Assembly (NCBI GenBank): GCA_947444055.1
Contig: CANEYR010000008.1
Span: 1-64,000, forward strand
Reading direction: 5' to 3'
Length of the DNA: 64,000 nucleotides
DNA from: Planctomycetota bacterium
GTDB taxonomy: Bacteria > Planctomycetota > UBA1135 > UBA2386
This document shows, piece after piece, positions 54,667-64,000 of this stretch. Positions within the stretch are counted from its first letter, which is position 1. Each line of letters opens with the position of its first letter. The notes under the pieces are model-generated. The model saw nothing but the letters and a program-made list of their open reading frames with translations, did no database searches and had not been told where the DNA came from. The position numbers and the translations under genes were made by a program.

Positions 54667-56150
54667 CGCGACTCCATGCTCGTCGCCAGCATCATGACGT
54701 TCGCTTCGGTCAGCGCCGCACCCGCCAGTTCGCCAACGATCGCACCTTGGCGCATCACCAAGGCGCGATCGGCAAGCGCCAGCACTTCCTCCAGCTCGGA
54801 ACTGACGAACAGGATCGCTAGGCCCTGCGCGGCCAAGGCGTGCAGCCGCGCATAGATCTCGCTGCGCGCGCCAACATCGACGCCGCGCGTCGGTTCGTCG
54901 AGCAGCAACACCCGCGGGTTCGCCGCCAGCCACTTGCCCAGCACGACCTTCTGTTGGTTGCCACCAGACAAGGTGCCGACGATCTGGTCGGGCCCGCGCG
55001 CCGCGATCTCGAGTTCGGCGATCGCGCGCATTGCCAACGCTGCCTCGTAGGCACGATCGATCAACACGCCGCGGCCGCGCAACGTCGGCAGCGACAAGTT
55101 GTGCCGCACCGACATGCCGAGCACCAAGCCCTGCTGCTTGCGATCCTCCGGCAACAACACCAGGCCAGCCGCCGCGGCAGCCCCTGGTCCACGCCCGGCT
55201 GTGGCTTTGCCCGCGATCGTGACGTCGCCAGCGAGCGCCCGATCCGCACCGAACAACGCCCGCAACAATTCGGTGCGCCCTGAACCGAGCAAGCCCGCGA
55301 TGCCGACGACTTCGCACCGGCGCACCGCCAGCTCGACCACGGCCTGAGGGAACGCCGCAGTACGCAGCCCCTTCACCTGCAGCACAGCGTCGCCAGGGAC
55401 GTGGGCCACGCGCCGCGTCGCCGACAGCGTGCGCCCCACCATCAACCCGACCAAGCGTTCGTGCGTGATCTCGGCGCGCTGCAGTTCGCCGCTGTTCTTG
55501 CCATCGCGCAGGCCGACGACCCGGTCGGCCAGCTCGCGCACTTCGCCAAGACGATGCGAAATGTAGACGACGCCAACACCCTGGTCGCGCAACTCGCGCA
55601 CGAGGGTGAACAAGCGCTCGGTCTCCGGCAACGTCAAGCTCGACGTCGGCTCGTCCATGATCAGCACACGCGCCTTGGCCCGCAGTGCGCGTGCGATCTC
55701 AAGCAGTTGCTTCTGGCCAGGACTCAAGGTCGCGACCAGCGCGGCAGGCTCGACGGTGAGGCCCAGGCGCAAAAGCCAATGCCGCGCTTGCACATCCATC
55801 GCTCGCCGTCGCAAGAACGGTCCACGCCGCAACTCCGCGCCAAGGAACAAAGCCCCCGCCACCGTCAGGTTGTCGCACAAGCTCAGCTCTTGATGGATCA
55901 AGGCGATGCCTAGGCGCAGCGCCTCCGCCGGCGACTTCAGCGCCACCAGTGCGCCGTCGAGCCACAGCTCGCCAGCATCGGGGCGATACACACCGGCCAG
56001 CACCTTCATCAGGGTGCTCTTGCCCGCCCCGTTCTCGCCGATCAGAGCGACGACTTCGCCGCGCTCGATGGTGAGGTCCACATCCTGCAAGGCGCGCACC
56101 CCAGGGAACGCCTTGCCGATGCCGCGCAATGCCAGCAGCGAAGCCGTCAT
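54663..56150 (-). CDS. Ribose-type ABC importer, double ATPase
   Basis: 495 residues, the RbsA layout of two nucleotide-binding domains. First Walker A 38-45 (GENGAGKS), signature LSPGQKQLLEIARAL, Walker B VLIMDEPTSSLT. Second domain has the usual degenerate P-loop GLLGSGRTELL and a working signature LSGGNQQKVVLGKW with LLLDEPTRGVDVGA. The binding-protein gene stops 4 bases upstream. Confidence 0.95.
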   Translation of the reverse strand: MTASLLALRGIGKAFPGVRALQDVDLTIERGEVVALIGENGAGKSTLMKVLAGVYRPDAGELWLDGALVALKSPAEALRLGIALIHQELSLCDNLTVAGALFLGAELRRGPFLRRRAMDVQARHWLLRLGLTVEPAALVATLSPGQKQLLEIARALRAKARVLIMDEPTSSLTLPETERLFTLVRELRDQGVGVVYISHRLGEVRELADRVVGLRDGKNSGELQRAEITHERLVGLMVGRTLSATRRVAHVPGDAVLQVKGLRTAAFPQAVVELAVRRCEVVGIAGLLGSGRTELLRALFGADRALAGDVTIAGKATAGRGPGAAAAAGLVLLPEDRKQQGLVLGMSVRHNLSLPTLRGRGVLIDRAYEAALAMRAIAELEIAARGPDQIVGTLSGGNQQKVVLGKWLAANPRVLLLDEPTRGVDVGARSEIYARLHALAAQGLAILFVSSELEEVLALADRALVMRQGAIVGELAGAALTEANVMMLATSMESR

Positions 56151-56154
56151 CGCC

Positions 56155-57186
<1,032 letters not shown>

Positions 57187-57199
57187 AGTGCGGAACCAA

Positions 57200-58024
57200 T
57201 CAGCAGAGGGTCATGCCGCCGTTGACGGCGATGTCCTGACCGGTGATGAACGCCGACGCTTCGCCGGCGAGAAAGGTGCAGACGCCACCGACGTCAGCCG
57301 GCACGCCCCAGCGCCGCATCGGGATCATGGCCTTGTAGGCGTCCTTCTGCTCCTTCGGGTCGGCGGCGTGGCGTTCGACGGGAATCCAACCGGGCGACAC
57401 CATGTTGACGGTGATCTGCCACGGCGCCAACTCACTCGCCATGCTGCGCGTCCAACCGGCTTGCGCGCCCTTCGCCGCCACGTACGGGGCAAAGTTGGGC
57501 ACGCCGCGACGGAACACTTCACTGCCGATGTTGATGATGCGGCCGTAGCGCCGCTCCTTCATCGCGGGCAACACCTCACGCGTCAGCAAGAACGGCGACT
57601 TGACGAAGAAGTCGAGCATCTGCTGGTGGAACGCCCAGTCGTACAACTCGAACGGCTTCTGCGGCTGCGCTGGCGTGGCGTTGACGACGACGATGTCGAT
57701 CGCGCCCAGCTTGTGCGCGATCGCGTGGCACATCTTGACGACGTGCTTCTCGTTGGTGGCGTCGGCGCGCACCAGCAGCCCTTCGTAGCCGCGCGCTTCA
57801 AACTCAGCGAACGTCGCCTCGGCGGTCGGCTGATCGTTCGCAAAATTGAGCGCCACCTTGGCACCGGCGTGGCCGAGCGCGAACGCGATGGCCTTGCCGA
57901 GGCCCTTGCTGCTGCCGGTCACCAGTGCGGTGTGACCGACGAGAGTGAACGGCCGCGGCTCGTGATCGAGCGGAGCGAAGGGAGCGGCCGTGCGGGCCGA
58001 ACTGGTGCGTGTGACTTTCTTCAT
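57200..58024 (-). CDS. Short-chain dehydrogenase/reductase, first gene of the sugar operon
   Basis: 274 residues. Classical SDR: TGSSKGLG (36-43), catalytic S168, Y181 and K185 (YVAAK). The NNAG-type motif is VNATPAQ. C-terminus ITGQDIAVNGGMTLC is typical. It probably oxidises or reduces the sugar brought in by the importer. Divergent from the DUF1549 gene (68 bases between starts). Confidence 0.93.
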   Translation of the reverse strand: MKKVTRTSSARTAAPFAPLDHEPRPFTLVGHTALVTGSSKGLGKAIAFALGHAGAKVALNFANDQPTAEATFAEFEARGYEGLLVRADATNEKHVVKMCHAIAHKLGAIDIVVVNATPAQPQKPFELYDWAFHQQMLDFFVKSPFLLTREVLPAMKERRYGRIINIGSEVFRRGVPNFAPYVAAKGAQAGWTRSMASELAPWQITVNMVSPGWIPVERHAADPKEQKDAYKAMIPMRRWGVPADVGGVCTFLAGEASAFITGQDIAVNGGMTLC

Positions 58025-58092
58025 GACGGGCGCGAAGTGCGCACCCTACCGGGTTGCCCGCTTTGTCGCGACCATCTACAAGCCACGCCGCC

Positions 58093-60702
58093 ATGGCGTC
58101 TCTCTCGTCTTGCTGCCCCGCCGCGCCATTCGCCTTGCTGCTCGGCACGCTGGCCAGCGCCGTGCACGCCCAGATTCCGCCGCCCGTCGGCACCGACGAG
58201 TTTGCGCGGCGCCAGACGACGCATTGGGCCTGGCACCCGTTGCGCACCGAGGCGCCGCCGACCAGCAGCCCGCACGCCGTCGATGCGTTCCTCGACGCGC
58301 GCTTGCACAAGGCCGGGCTACAGCGCGCCCCGGCTGCCGAGCCCACCACCCAACTGCGCCGACTCTGGTTTGATGTGGTCGGCCTGCCGCCGCCACCTGA
58401 CGCCGTGCAGCGCTTTGGCGCCGATCCGAGCGATGCCGCGTGGCAACGCGAAGTCGACACCTTGCTGGCATCGCCTCACTACGGCGAACGTTGGGCCAGG
58501 CACTGGCTCGACCTCGTGCGCTACGCCGAGACGATGGGCCACGAGTATGACTTCGAAGTGCCCAACGCCTGGCGCTACCGCGACTACGTGATTCGCGCGA
58601 TCGGCGGCGATGTGCCCTACGACCAATTCGTGCGCGAGCACATCGCCGGCGACTTGTTGCCGTCACCGCGGCGCGACGCCGACGGCAACAACGAGAGTGT
58701 GCAGGCGACGGCGGCGTTCTGGTTTGTCGAACAGACCCACTCGCCCATCGACGCCGCCCAGCATCAAGCCGATCGCATCGACAACCAAGTCGACGTGCTC
58801 GGCAAGGCGATGCTCGGCCTGACCATTTCGTGCGCCCGCTGCCACGACCACAAGTTCGATGCGATCCGCGCCAACGACTACTACGCGCTGGTCGGTTTTG
58901 TGCAGAGCTCGCGCTACGTGCAAGCACCCCTGCAGCCGGTCGACGTTCACGGCGCCGCCTACCAGGCGATCCTCACCGCCCAACGCGACCTGGCGACGGC
59001 GTGGGCGGCTAATGCCGCGGGAACGACCTGGCCCAAGCTCGCCACCACCGCGCCCGAGCAGTGGCAAGACGAAGCGACGCCGCCGCTGCGCGAGGGGGAA
59101 CGGCGGTTGCTCGACAGTGAAGGTTCACTCGCCGAATGGTTCGTCACCAACGACGGCTTCGCGGCCGCACCATGGCGCGGGCCGTTCTGCCCCGATGCCT
59201 CGGCCAAGACGCCGCAACTGTTCGTGTTGCCCGGGGCCTTCTGGCACAGCGGCACAGCCGGCGCCAGGCGGGAAGGCACCCTGGGCTCGCCGACGTTCCT
59301 GCTTGCGCACCGCTACGTGCATGTGCGCACAGCCGGCGTGGGCAGTCGCATCAAGTTGGTCGTCGATGGCTTTCACCTCGTGCGCGACCCGATCTATGGC
59401 GCGCTGCACCGCGCCGTCGACGATCCGAATGCGCACTGGGTGACGTTCGACACCGCGCCGTGGGCTGGGCGCTCGGCGTTCTTGCAGTGCATCGATCAAG
59501 TCGCCCCCGACCTCGCCGATCCCGACCACGATCGCTCGCACTATCCAGAGCACGGCTGGCTCGCGGTGCAAACAGTCGTGCTGTCGCCGCATGGCGAAGC
59601 CCCGCCGTCGACCGCGGGCAATCCGCTCGCCGCCGCCGGTTGGTCCGAGTTGCCCGCGAACGTGCAGCAAGCGCTGGCAACACTGCGAACGGCGGCGGCG
59701 AGCCTGCCGGTGTCGCCGACGATTCCGAGCCTCACGGATGGCACCGGCCGCGACAGCCATGTGGCGTTGCGCGGCGACCATCGCAAGCCAGGTGCGATCG
59801 CGCCGCGGCGGTTCTTGTCCGCATTGGTTGGCAACGAGGCGATGCCGACCGGTCCCGGCAGCGGCCGCCTCGCCCTCGCCGACGCCGTGCTGCACCCGAA
59901 CAACCCGTTGCTAGCGCGTGTGTTCGTCAATCGAGTGTGGCACCACCTGTTCGGCCGCGGCCTCGTGCGCAGCGTTGACAACCTCGGCGCGCTAGGCGAC
60001 CAACCCACGCACCCCGAGCTGCTTGATTGGTTAGCGCGCGATGCGATCCACCACGGCTGGTCGCAGAAGCACGTGCTGCGGCGGCTGCTGACCTCGGCCA
60101 CGTATCGACAAGACAGCCGCGTGCGGCCAGAGGCGGCGGTGGCGGACGGCGCCAACGTTCTGCTGCACCGGCAGAATGTGCGCAGGCTCGCCGCGGAAGC
60201 CGTGCGCGACAGCTTGCTCGCCGTCAGCGGGCGGCTCGATGCCAAACAGTTCGGCCCCTCGGTCGAGCTGCCAAAGGATGCACACATTGAGGCGCGCGGT
60301 CGCCCAGCTCGCAGCGGCCCGCTCGACGGCGACGGCCGCCGCAGCATCTATCTGGCCGTGCGCCGCAACTTCATGCCGCCGATGCTGCTCGCCTTCGACC
60401 TGCCGACCCCGTTCGCGACGGTCGGCGCGCGCAACGTCTCGAACGTGCCAGCCCAAGCGTTGACGTTGGCGAACGACCCGTTCGTGCATGCCGAGTGCGC
60501 GCGCTGGGCAACGCAGCTGTTGGCGACCAGCGCGGCCGATGTCGACGCTCGCATCACCTTGGCCTACACCGGCGCCTTCGCACGTCTACCGAGCCACGAC
60601 GAACTGACAAACTGCCGCGCCTTCCTCGCCGACACCGAAGGCAGCTGGCCGGATCTGCTGCACGCGCTCGTCAACACCACCGAGTTCTCGTACCTGCGAT
60701 GA
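58093..60702 (+). CDS. DUF1549-DUF1553 protein lacking the N-terminal PSCyt1 haem domain
   Basis: 869 residues. Signal peptide MASLSSCCPAAPFALLLGTLASAVHA/QI. DUF1549 about 55-255 with one c-type haem motif (CARCHDHK); a long spacer; DUF1553 about 590-820. Unlike the copy at 14729 it has no PSCyt1 domain in front. Overlaps the DUF1501 gene (ATGA). Confidence 0.93.
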   Translation: MASLSSCCPAAPFALLLGTLASAVHAQIPPPVGTDEFARRQTTHWAWHPLRTEAPPTSSPHAVDAFLDARLHKAGLQRAPAAEPTTQLRRLWFDVVGLPPPPDAVQRFGADPSDAAWQREVDTLLASPHYGERWARHWLDLVRYAETMGHEYDFEVPNAWRYRDYVIRAIGGDVPYDQFVREHIAGDLLPSPRRDADGNNESVQATAAFWFVEQTHSPIDAAQHQADRIDNQVDVLGKAMLGLTISCARCHDHKFDAIRANDYYALVGFVQSSRYVQAPLQPVDVHGAAYQAILTAQRDLATAWAANAAGTTWPKLATTAPEQWQDEATPPLREGERRLLDSEGSLAEWFVTNDGFAAAPWRGPFCPDASAKTPQLFVLPGAFWHSGTAGARREGTLGSPTFLLAHRYVHVRTAGVGSRIKLVVDGFHLVRDPIYGALHRAVDDPNAHWVTFDTAPWAGRSAFLQCIDQVAPDLADPDHDRSHYPEHGWLAVQTVVLSPHGEAPPSTAGNPLAAAGWSELPANVQQALATLRTAAASLPVSPTIPSLTDGTGRDSHVALRGDHRKPGAIAPRRFLSALVGNEAMPTGPGSGRLALADAVLHPNNPLLARVFVNRVWHHLFGRGLVRSVDNLGALGDQPTHPELLDWLARDAIHHGWSQKHVLRRLLTSATYRQDSRVRPEAAVADGANVLLHRQNVRRLAAEAVRDSLLAVSGRLDAKQFGPSVELPKDAHIEARGRPARSGPLDGDGRRSIYLAVRRNFMPPMLLAFDLPTPFATVGARNVSNVPAQALTLANDPFVHAECARWATQLLATSAADVDARITLAYTGAFARLPSHDELTNCRAFLADTEGSWPDLLHALVNTTEFSYLR

Positions 60703-62102
60703 CACGCCCAGACTGCCCACCACCATCGCGTCGCGACTTCCTGCGCACGGCCTGGAACGGCTTCGGCATGCTGCCGCTCGCCCACCTCGGCCTGCGCACC
60801 GATGGCGGCGCGCAGCGGCGCCATCACGCCCCACGCGCGCGCGCCGTCATCTTCCTCTACATGGACGGCGGCCCGAGCTGCCAAGACTTGTTCGATTACA
60901 AGCCGCGGCTGATCGCCGAGAACGGCAAGCCGTTCGGACTGAAGAAGGAACCGACGCAGTTCAACGACAACGGCAACACCCTCGGACCGTGTGCGAAGTT
61001 CGCGCAGCACGGCGACAGCGGCCAGTGGATCAGCGACCTGCTGCCCAACCTCGCGACCTCGGCCGATCGCCTGTGCGTGGTGCGTTCGATGGTTGCGGAC
61101 TTCAGCGAACACACCAACGCCAACTACTTCTTGCACACCGGCCACGGCCTGCAGGGGCGGCCGAGCATGGGCGCCTGGATCGGCTACGGCCTCGGCAGTG
61201 ACGCCGACGACCTGCCTGCCTTTGTGGTCTTGAACGGCGGGCTGATTCCGCCAGGCGGCATCGACAACTTCCATTCCGGGTTCCTGCCAGCCCACAGCCA
61301 AGGCTCGGTGTTGCAGATGCGCGGCGATGCCGTCGCCAACATCACGCCGAAGGAAACCGTGGCGAGCCGCCAACGCCAGAAGCTCGCCTTGGCGCACACG
61401 CTCGACACCGCCACGCAGCAGCGCTTTGGTAAGGACCCAGCCATCGAGGCCGCGATCGCCAACCACGAACTGGCCTTCCGCATGCAAGCGGCGGTGCCCG
61501 ATCTGGTGGACCTGAGTGGCAAATCGAGCGGCGAATCGAAGGCCCTGCAAAGCCTCTACGGCCTCGACGACGAGTACGAGCCAACACGCACCTACGCGCG
61601 GCAATGCCTGCTGGCGCGCCGCCTGGTGGAACGCGGCGTGCGCTTCATCGAAGTCACCTGCCCAGACACGCACCACGATCGGTGGGACCAACACGGCAAC
61701 TTGGCGAAAGGCCTGCGCGACAACTGCCGCATGGTCGATCGGCCGATCGCCGGTCTGCTCGCCGACCTCGATGCCCGCGGCCTGCTCGACGAGACGATCG
61801 TGGTGTTTGGCGGCGAGTTCGGCCGCACCCCGTTCGCCCAAGGCGGCAGCGGGCGCGACCACAATCCGTTCGGCTTCACCATGTGGATGGCGGGCGGCGG
61901 CTTCAAGCCAGGCACCAGCTACGGCGCCACCGACGACTACGGCTACAAGGCCGCCGTCGATCCGGTGTCGATCCACGACCTGCACGCGACGATCCTGTGG
62001 CAGCTCGGCATCGACCACGAGCGATACACGTATCGCTTTGGCGGGCGCGACCTGCGGCTCACCGACGTCTACGGGCGCGTCGTCAAGCCACTGCTCGCGT
62101 AG
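60699..62102 (+). CDS. DUF1501 protein, Tat-type signal, second copy
   Basis: 467 residues. Tat signal SRRDFLRTAWNGFG at about 10-23; DUF1501 body with YMDGGPSCQDLFDYKP and GGEFGRTPFAQGG, as in the copy at 18282. Overlaps the DUF1549 stop (ATGA). A hydroxypyruvate-isomerase-like gene follows. Confidence 0.93.
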   Translation: MTRPDCPPPSRRDFLRTAWNGFGMLPLAHLGLRTDGGAQRRHHAPRARAVIFLYMDGGPSCQDLFDYKPRLIAENGKPFGLKKEPTQFNDNGNTLGPCAKFAQHGDSGQWISDLLPNLATSADRLCVVRSMVADFSEHTNANYFLHTGHGLQGRPSMGAWIGYGLGSDADDLPAFVVLNGGLIPPGGIDNFHSGFLPAHSQGSVLQMRGDAVANITPKETVASRQRQKLALAHTLDTATQQRFGKDPAIEAAIANHELAFRMQAAVPDLVDLSGKSSGESKALQSLYGLDDEYEPTRTYARQCLLARRLVERGVRFIEVTCPDTHHDRWDQHGNLAKGLRDNCRMVDRPIAGLLADLDARGLLDETIVVFGGEFGRTPFAQGGSGRDHNPFGFTMWMAGGGFKPGTSYGATDDYGYKAAVDPVSIHDLHATILWQLGIDHERYTYRFGGRDLRLTDVYGRVVKPLLA

Positions 62103-62156
62103 CCAAAGCTGTCGAGGCCGTTTGAGCGCAGCGTGGGCGCCGCTGGCCGCGTCGGG

Positions 62157-62162
62157 TATACC
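62157..62162 (+). promoter_or_regulatory. -10-like TATACC
   Basis: Ends 6 bases before the ATG of the isomerase-like gene. No clear -35 recognised. Confidence 0.3.
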
Positions 62163-62168
62163 GCCGCC

Positions 62169-63059
62169 ATGACGCTCTCTCGTCGCTCTCTGCTCGCCGC
62201 CGTTCCAACCACTGCCTTGGTGGGACTTGGTGCGCCGAGCCTCGTGCAGGATCCCGCGCTCGCAGCGCCGAGCAAACCGGCGGCGACGCCGAAGACGCGT
62301 TTTGCTGCCAACTGCGAGATGTGGTGGGGCAACCTGCCGTTCCTCGATCGCATTCGCAAAGCCCACGCGCTGGGCTTTCCGGCGATCGAGTTCTGGCCGT
62401 GGCGCGGCAAGGACATCGGCGCCATCGCCGCGCTGACCAAAGAACTGGGCATCACGGTCGCGCAGTTCACGGCATGGGGCTTCTCGCCCGGCCTCAACCA
62501 AGCGAAGCACCACGAGCAGTTCACAGCCGAGATCGACGCCTCGTGCAAGGTCGCCAAACAACTCAACTGCCCGATGATGACCGTCGTCGGCGGCAACGAC
62601 GTGAAGGGCATGACGCAAGCGGAGATGCACGAACAGATCATCGCCGGCCTCAAACTCGCCGCCCCGATCGCCGAACGCGAGCAGATCATGCTCATCCTTG
62701 AGCCGATGAACATCCGCGTCGACCACAAGGGCCATTGCCTCTACGGCAGCGAAGCCGCGGTGCGCATCTGCCGCGCCGTGAATTCGCCGATGGTGAAGAT
62801 CAACTGGGATCTCTACCACTGCCACATCAGCGAAGGCGATCTCTGCGGCCACCTGCGCGACGGCTACGACCAACTCGGCTACGCGCAAGTCGCCGACCAT
62901 CCGGGCCGCACCGAACCCGGCACCGGCGAGATCCACTACCCGCGCGTCCTGCGCGAGCTGCACACGCTCGGCTACCGCGGCTTCGTCGGTGTGGAATGCA
63001 ACCCGAGCAAGCCCGAGGCCGAGGCGGCGCTCGGGCTGTGGAACGCGGACAAGTGGTAG
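62169..63059 (+). CDS. Tat-exported hydroxypyruvate-isomerase-like TIM barrel
   Basis: 296 residues. Tat signal TLSRRSLLAAVPTTALVG (about 2-19), then an AP-endonuclease-2/Hyi-type TIM barrel: NCEMWWGNLPFLDRI, ILEPMN with the first metal glutamate and GVECNPS with the last. It would isomerise or epimerise a small sugar acid; exported copies occur in planctomycetes. Follows the second DUF1501 gene. Confidence 0.88.
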   Translation: MTLSRRSLLAAVPTTALVGLGAPSLVQDPALAAPSKPAATPKTRFAANCEMWWGNLPFLDRIRKAHALGFPAIEFWPWRGKDIGAIAALTKELGITVAQFTAWGFSPGLNQAKHHEQFTAEIDASCKVAKQLNCPMMTVVGGNDVKGMTQAEMHEQIIAGLKLAAPIAEREQIMLILEPMNIRVDHKGHCLYGSEAAVRICRAVNSPMVKINWDLYHCHISEGDLCGHLRDGYDQLGYAQVADHPGRTEPGTGEIHYPRVLRELHTLGYRGFVGVECNPSKPEAEAALGLWNADKW

Positions 63060-63128
63060 AGGGCTGGCGAAAGCGAAACCCGCGGTGACAATGCCGCGCC
63101 TGACGGCACCCGCCGTGATGAGGCCTTC

Positions 63129-64000
63129 ATGCTCTCGTTGCTAGTTCTGCTCACCTGCTTGCCGCAGGATCCCAAGCCGGCGACAAGCACCGAAGTCGAG
63201 GCGTGGTTTTCGCGTGAGCAGTCGCAGCGCTGCGCGGCGGCCGCCGAGCGTGGCCTCGCTTGGTTGAAGAACCAGCAGCTGGAGTCGGGTGCTTGGGTTG
63301 GGTTGGTCGGTCACAAGATGAACGACGACTACCAGCTGCAACCGGACTCGCCGCTGCCGGACGCGCAGCGCCGCAGCGGCCATGGCCATGTCGGCGTCAC
63401 CGCGCTCGCCGGCATGGCGTTCCTAGCGGGCGGCAGCCTGCCCGATCGCGGCCCCCACGCCGTCGTCGTGCGGCGCACGCTCGACTACCTCACCACCACC
63501 GCCCACGAGAACGGCTACCTCAGCGATGCCGGCACGCGCATGTACAGCCACGCGTTCGGCACGCTGTTCTTGGCTGAGGTCTACGGCATGGCGGCGACCG
63601 ACCGCACCAAGGTCACGCTCGAACGCGCCGTCACGCTGATCGTCGACACCCAAAACGCCCACGGTGGCTGGCGCTACAACCCGTTCGACCGCGAAACCGA
63701 CCTGTCGGTGACCGTCTGCCAACTGCAAGCCCTGCGCGCGGCCCACAACATCGGCATCCGCGTACCGATCGAGACCATCGAGAAGGCGATGGCCTACGTG
63801 CAGGCGAGCCGCGTGCGCAGCGGTCGTTCCGAAGGCCTTTACTACTACAAGATCTACGGGGCCCGCGGCGCCTACGACAAACCGGAAGAGTACGCGATCA
63901 ACGCCGCTGCCTTGACCGCCCTGCGCTGCGCTGGCCTGCACGACGACAACCTCGCCGACCCGGTGCTGCAGTTCCTGACCCGCGAGTACCCAGCGCTCGC
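63129..64000 (+). CDS. Exported alpha-toroid (prenyltransferase/squalene-cyclase-like) protein, cut by window end
   Basis: Partial, 290 residues seen, no stop before the edge. Short signal-like start MLSLLVLLTCLPQDP. The mature part shows toroid repeats: GLAWLKNQQLESGAWVG, TQNAHGGWRYNPF and TALRCAGL. The GW-type QxxGGW motif is shared with the C-terminal toroid of the fusion at 28373-32032. No lyase aspartates are clear. Confidence 0.85.
   Translation, partial: MLSLLVLLTCLPQDPKPATSTEVEAWFSREQSQRCAAAAERGLAWLKNQQLESGAWVGLVGHKMNDDYQLQPDSPLPDAQRRSGHGHVGVTALAGMAFLAGGSLPDRGPHAVVVRRTLDYLTTTAHENGYLSDAGTRMYSHAFGTLFLAEVYGMAATDRTKVTLERAVTLIVDTQNAHGGWRYNPFDRETDLSVTVCQLQALRAAHNIGIRVPIETIEKAMAYVQASRVRSGRSEGLYYYKIYGARGAYDKPEEYAINAAALTALRCAGLHDDNLADPVLQFLTREYPAL

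Overview
The window is GC-rich (about two thirds G+C by eye), densely coded DNA from a free-living heterotroph. It almost certainly belongs to the Planctomycetota. The diagnostic evidence is two copies of the planctomycete pair of PSCyt2/PSD1 protein (DUF1549/DUF1553) plus DUF1501 protein. Supporting evidence is a tandem-DUF1080 protein, a TolQ/TolR pair next to an alpha-toroid protein, many secreted beta-propellers, and a recurring beta-sandwich module seen in at least five secreted proteins. Placement below phylum is not attempted. No rRNA, tRNA, CRISPR array, intact insertion sequence or prophage was seen.

Layout. 0-14 kb: a 59-bp tandem repeat, a DUF1080 protein, a secreted protein, a YpfJ-type metallopeptidase, a group II truncated globin, ruvB, tgt, a secreted EEP-fold protein, a GH172 (DUF2961) protein coupled to a zinc-ribbon membrane protein, an Omp85-type barrel and an FkbM methyltransferase. 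14.7-20.5 kb: a cytochrome-linked cluster (PSCyt1-DUF1549-DUF1553, DUF1501, DUF2231-like membrane cytochrome). 20.5-28.3 kb: envelope and housekeeping genes of mostly unknown role (LolA-like, TPR lipoprotein, GNAT, HIT, thioredoxin-domain YyaL-type protein, SRPBCC). 28.4-36.3 kb: a four-gene minus-strand operon (giant TPR protein, TolQ, TolR, 1219-residue PD40/Ala-rich/alpha-toroid fusion). It reads like a rebuilt Tol-Pal system and is the most interesting system here. 36.5-39.3 kb: a GHL10 lipoprotein followed by a small accessory island with a ParDE toxin-antitoxin pair and a small membrane protein of lower GC. 39.3-43 kb: ribD and miaB (overlapping) and a Tat-exported epimerase-like protein. 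43-51.5 kb: secreted propellers (Ca-loop, kelch, sorbosone-dehydrogenase type), a LON-domain protein and a YVTN/di-haem cytochrome lipoprotein. 51.5-53.7 kb: a P-loop kinase-like protein, a divergent purine nucleoside phosphorylase homologue and purN. 53.7-58 kb: a ribose-type ABC importer with a dehydrogenase. 58-64 kb: a second DUF1549/DUF1553-DUF1501 pair, a Tat-exported hydroxypyruvate-isomerase-like TIM barrel and a truncated alpha-toroid protein.

How it fits together. Sugar and polymer turnover (DUF1080, GH172, GHL10, sorbosone dehydrogenase, isomerase-like TIM barrels, ribose-type ABC importer) runs alongside periplasmic c-type cytochromes and a large envelope-maintenance gene set. Genes in operons are often joined by ATGA, GTGA or TGATG overlaps. 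Many first genes have a -10-like hexamer only 3-10 bases before the start codon, which suggests very short leaders or leaderless mRNAs.
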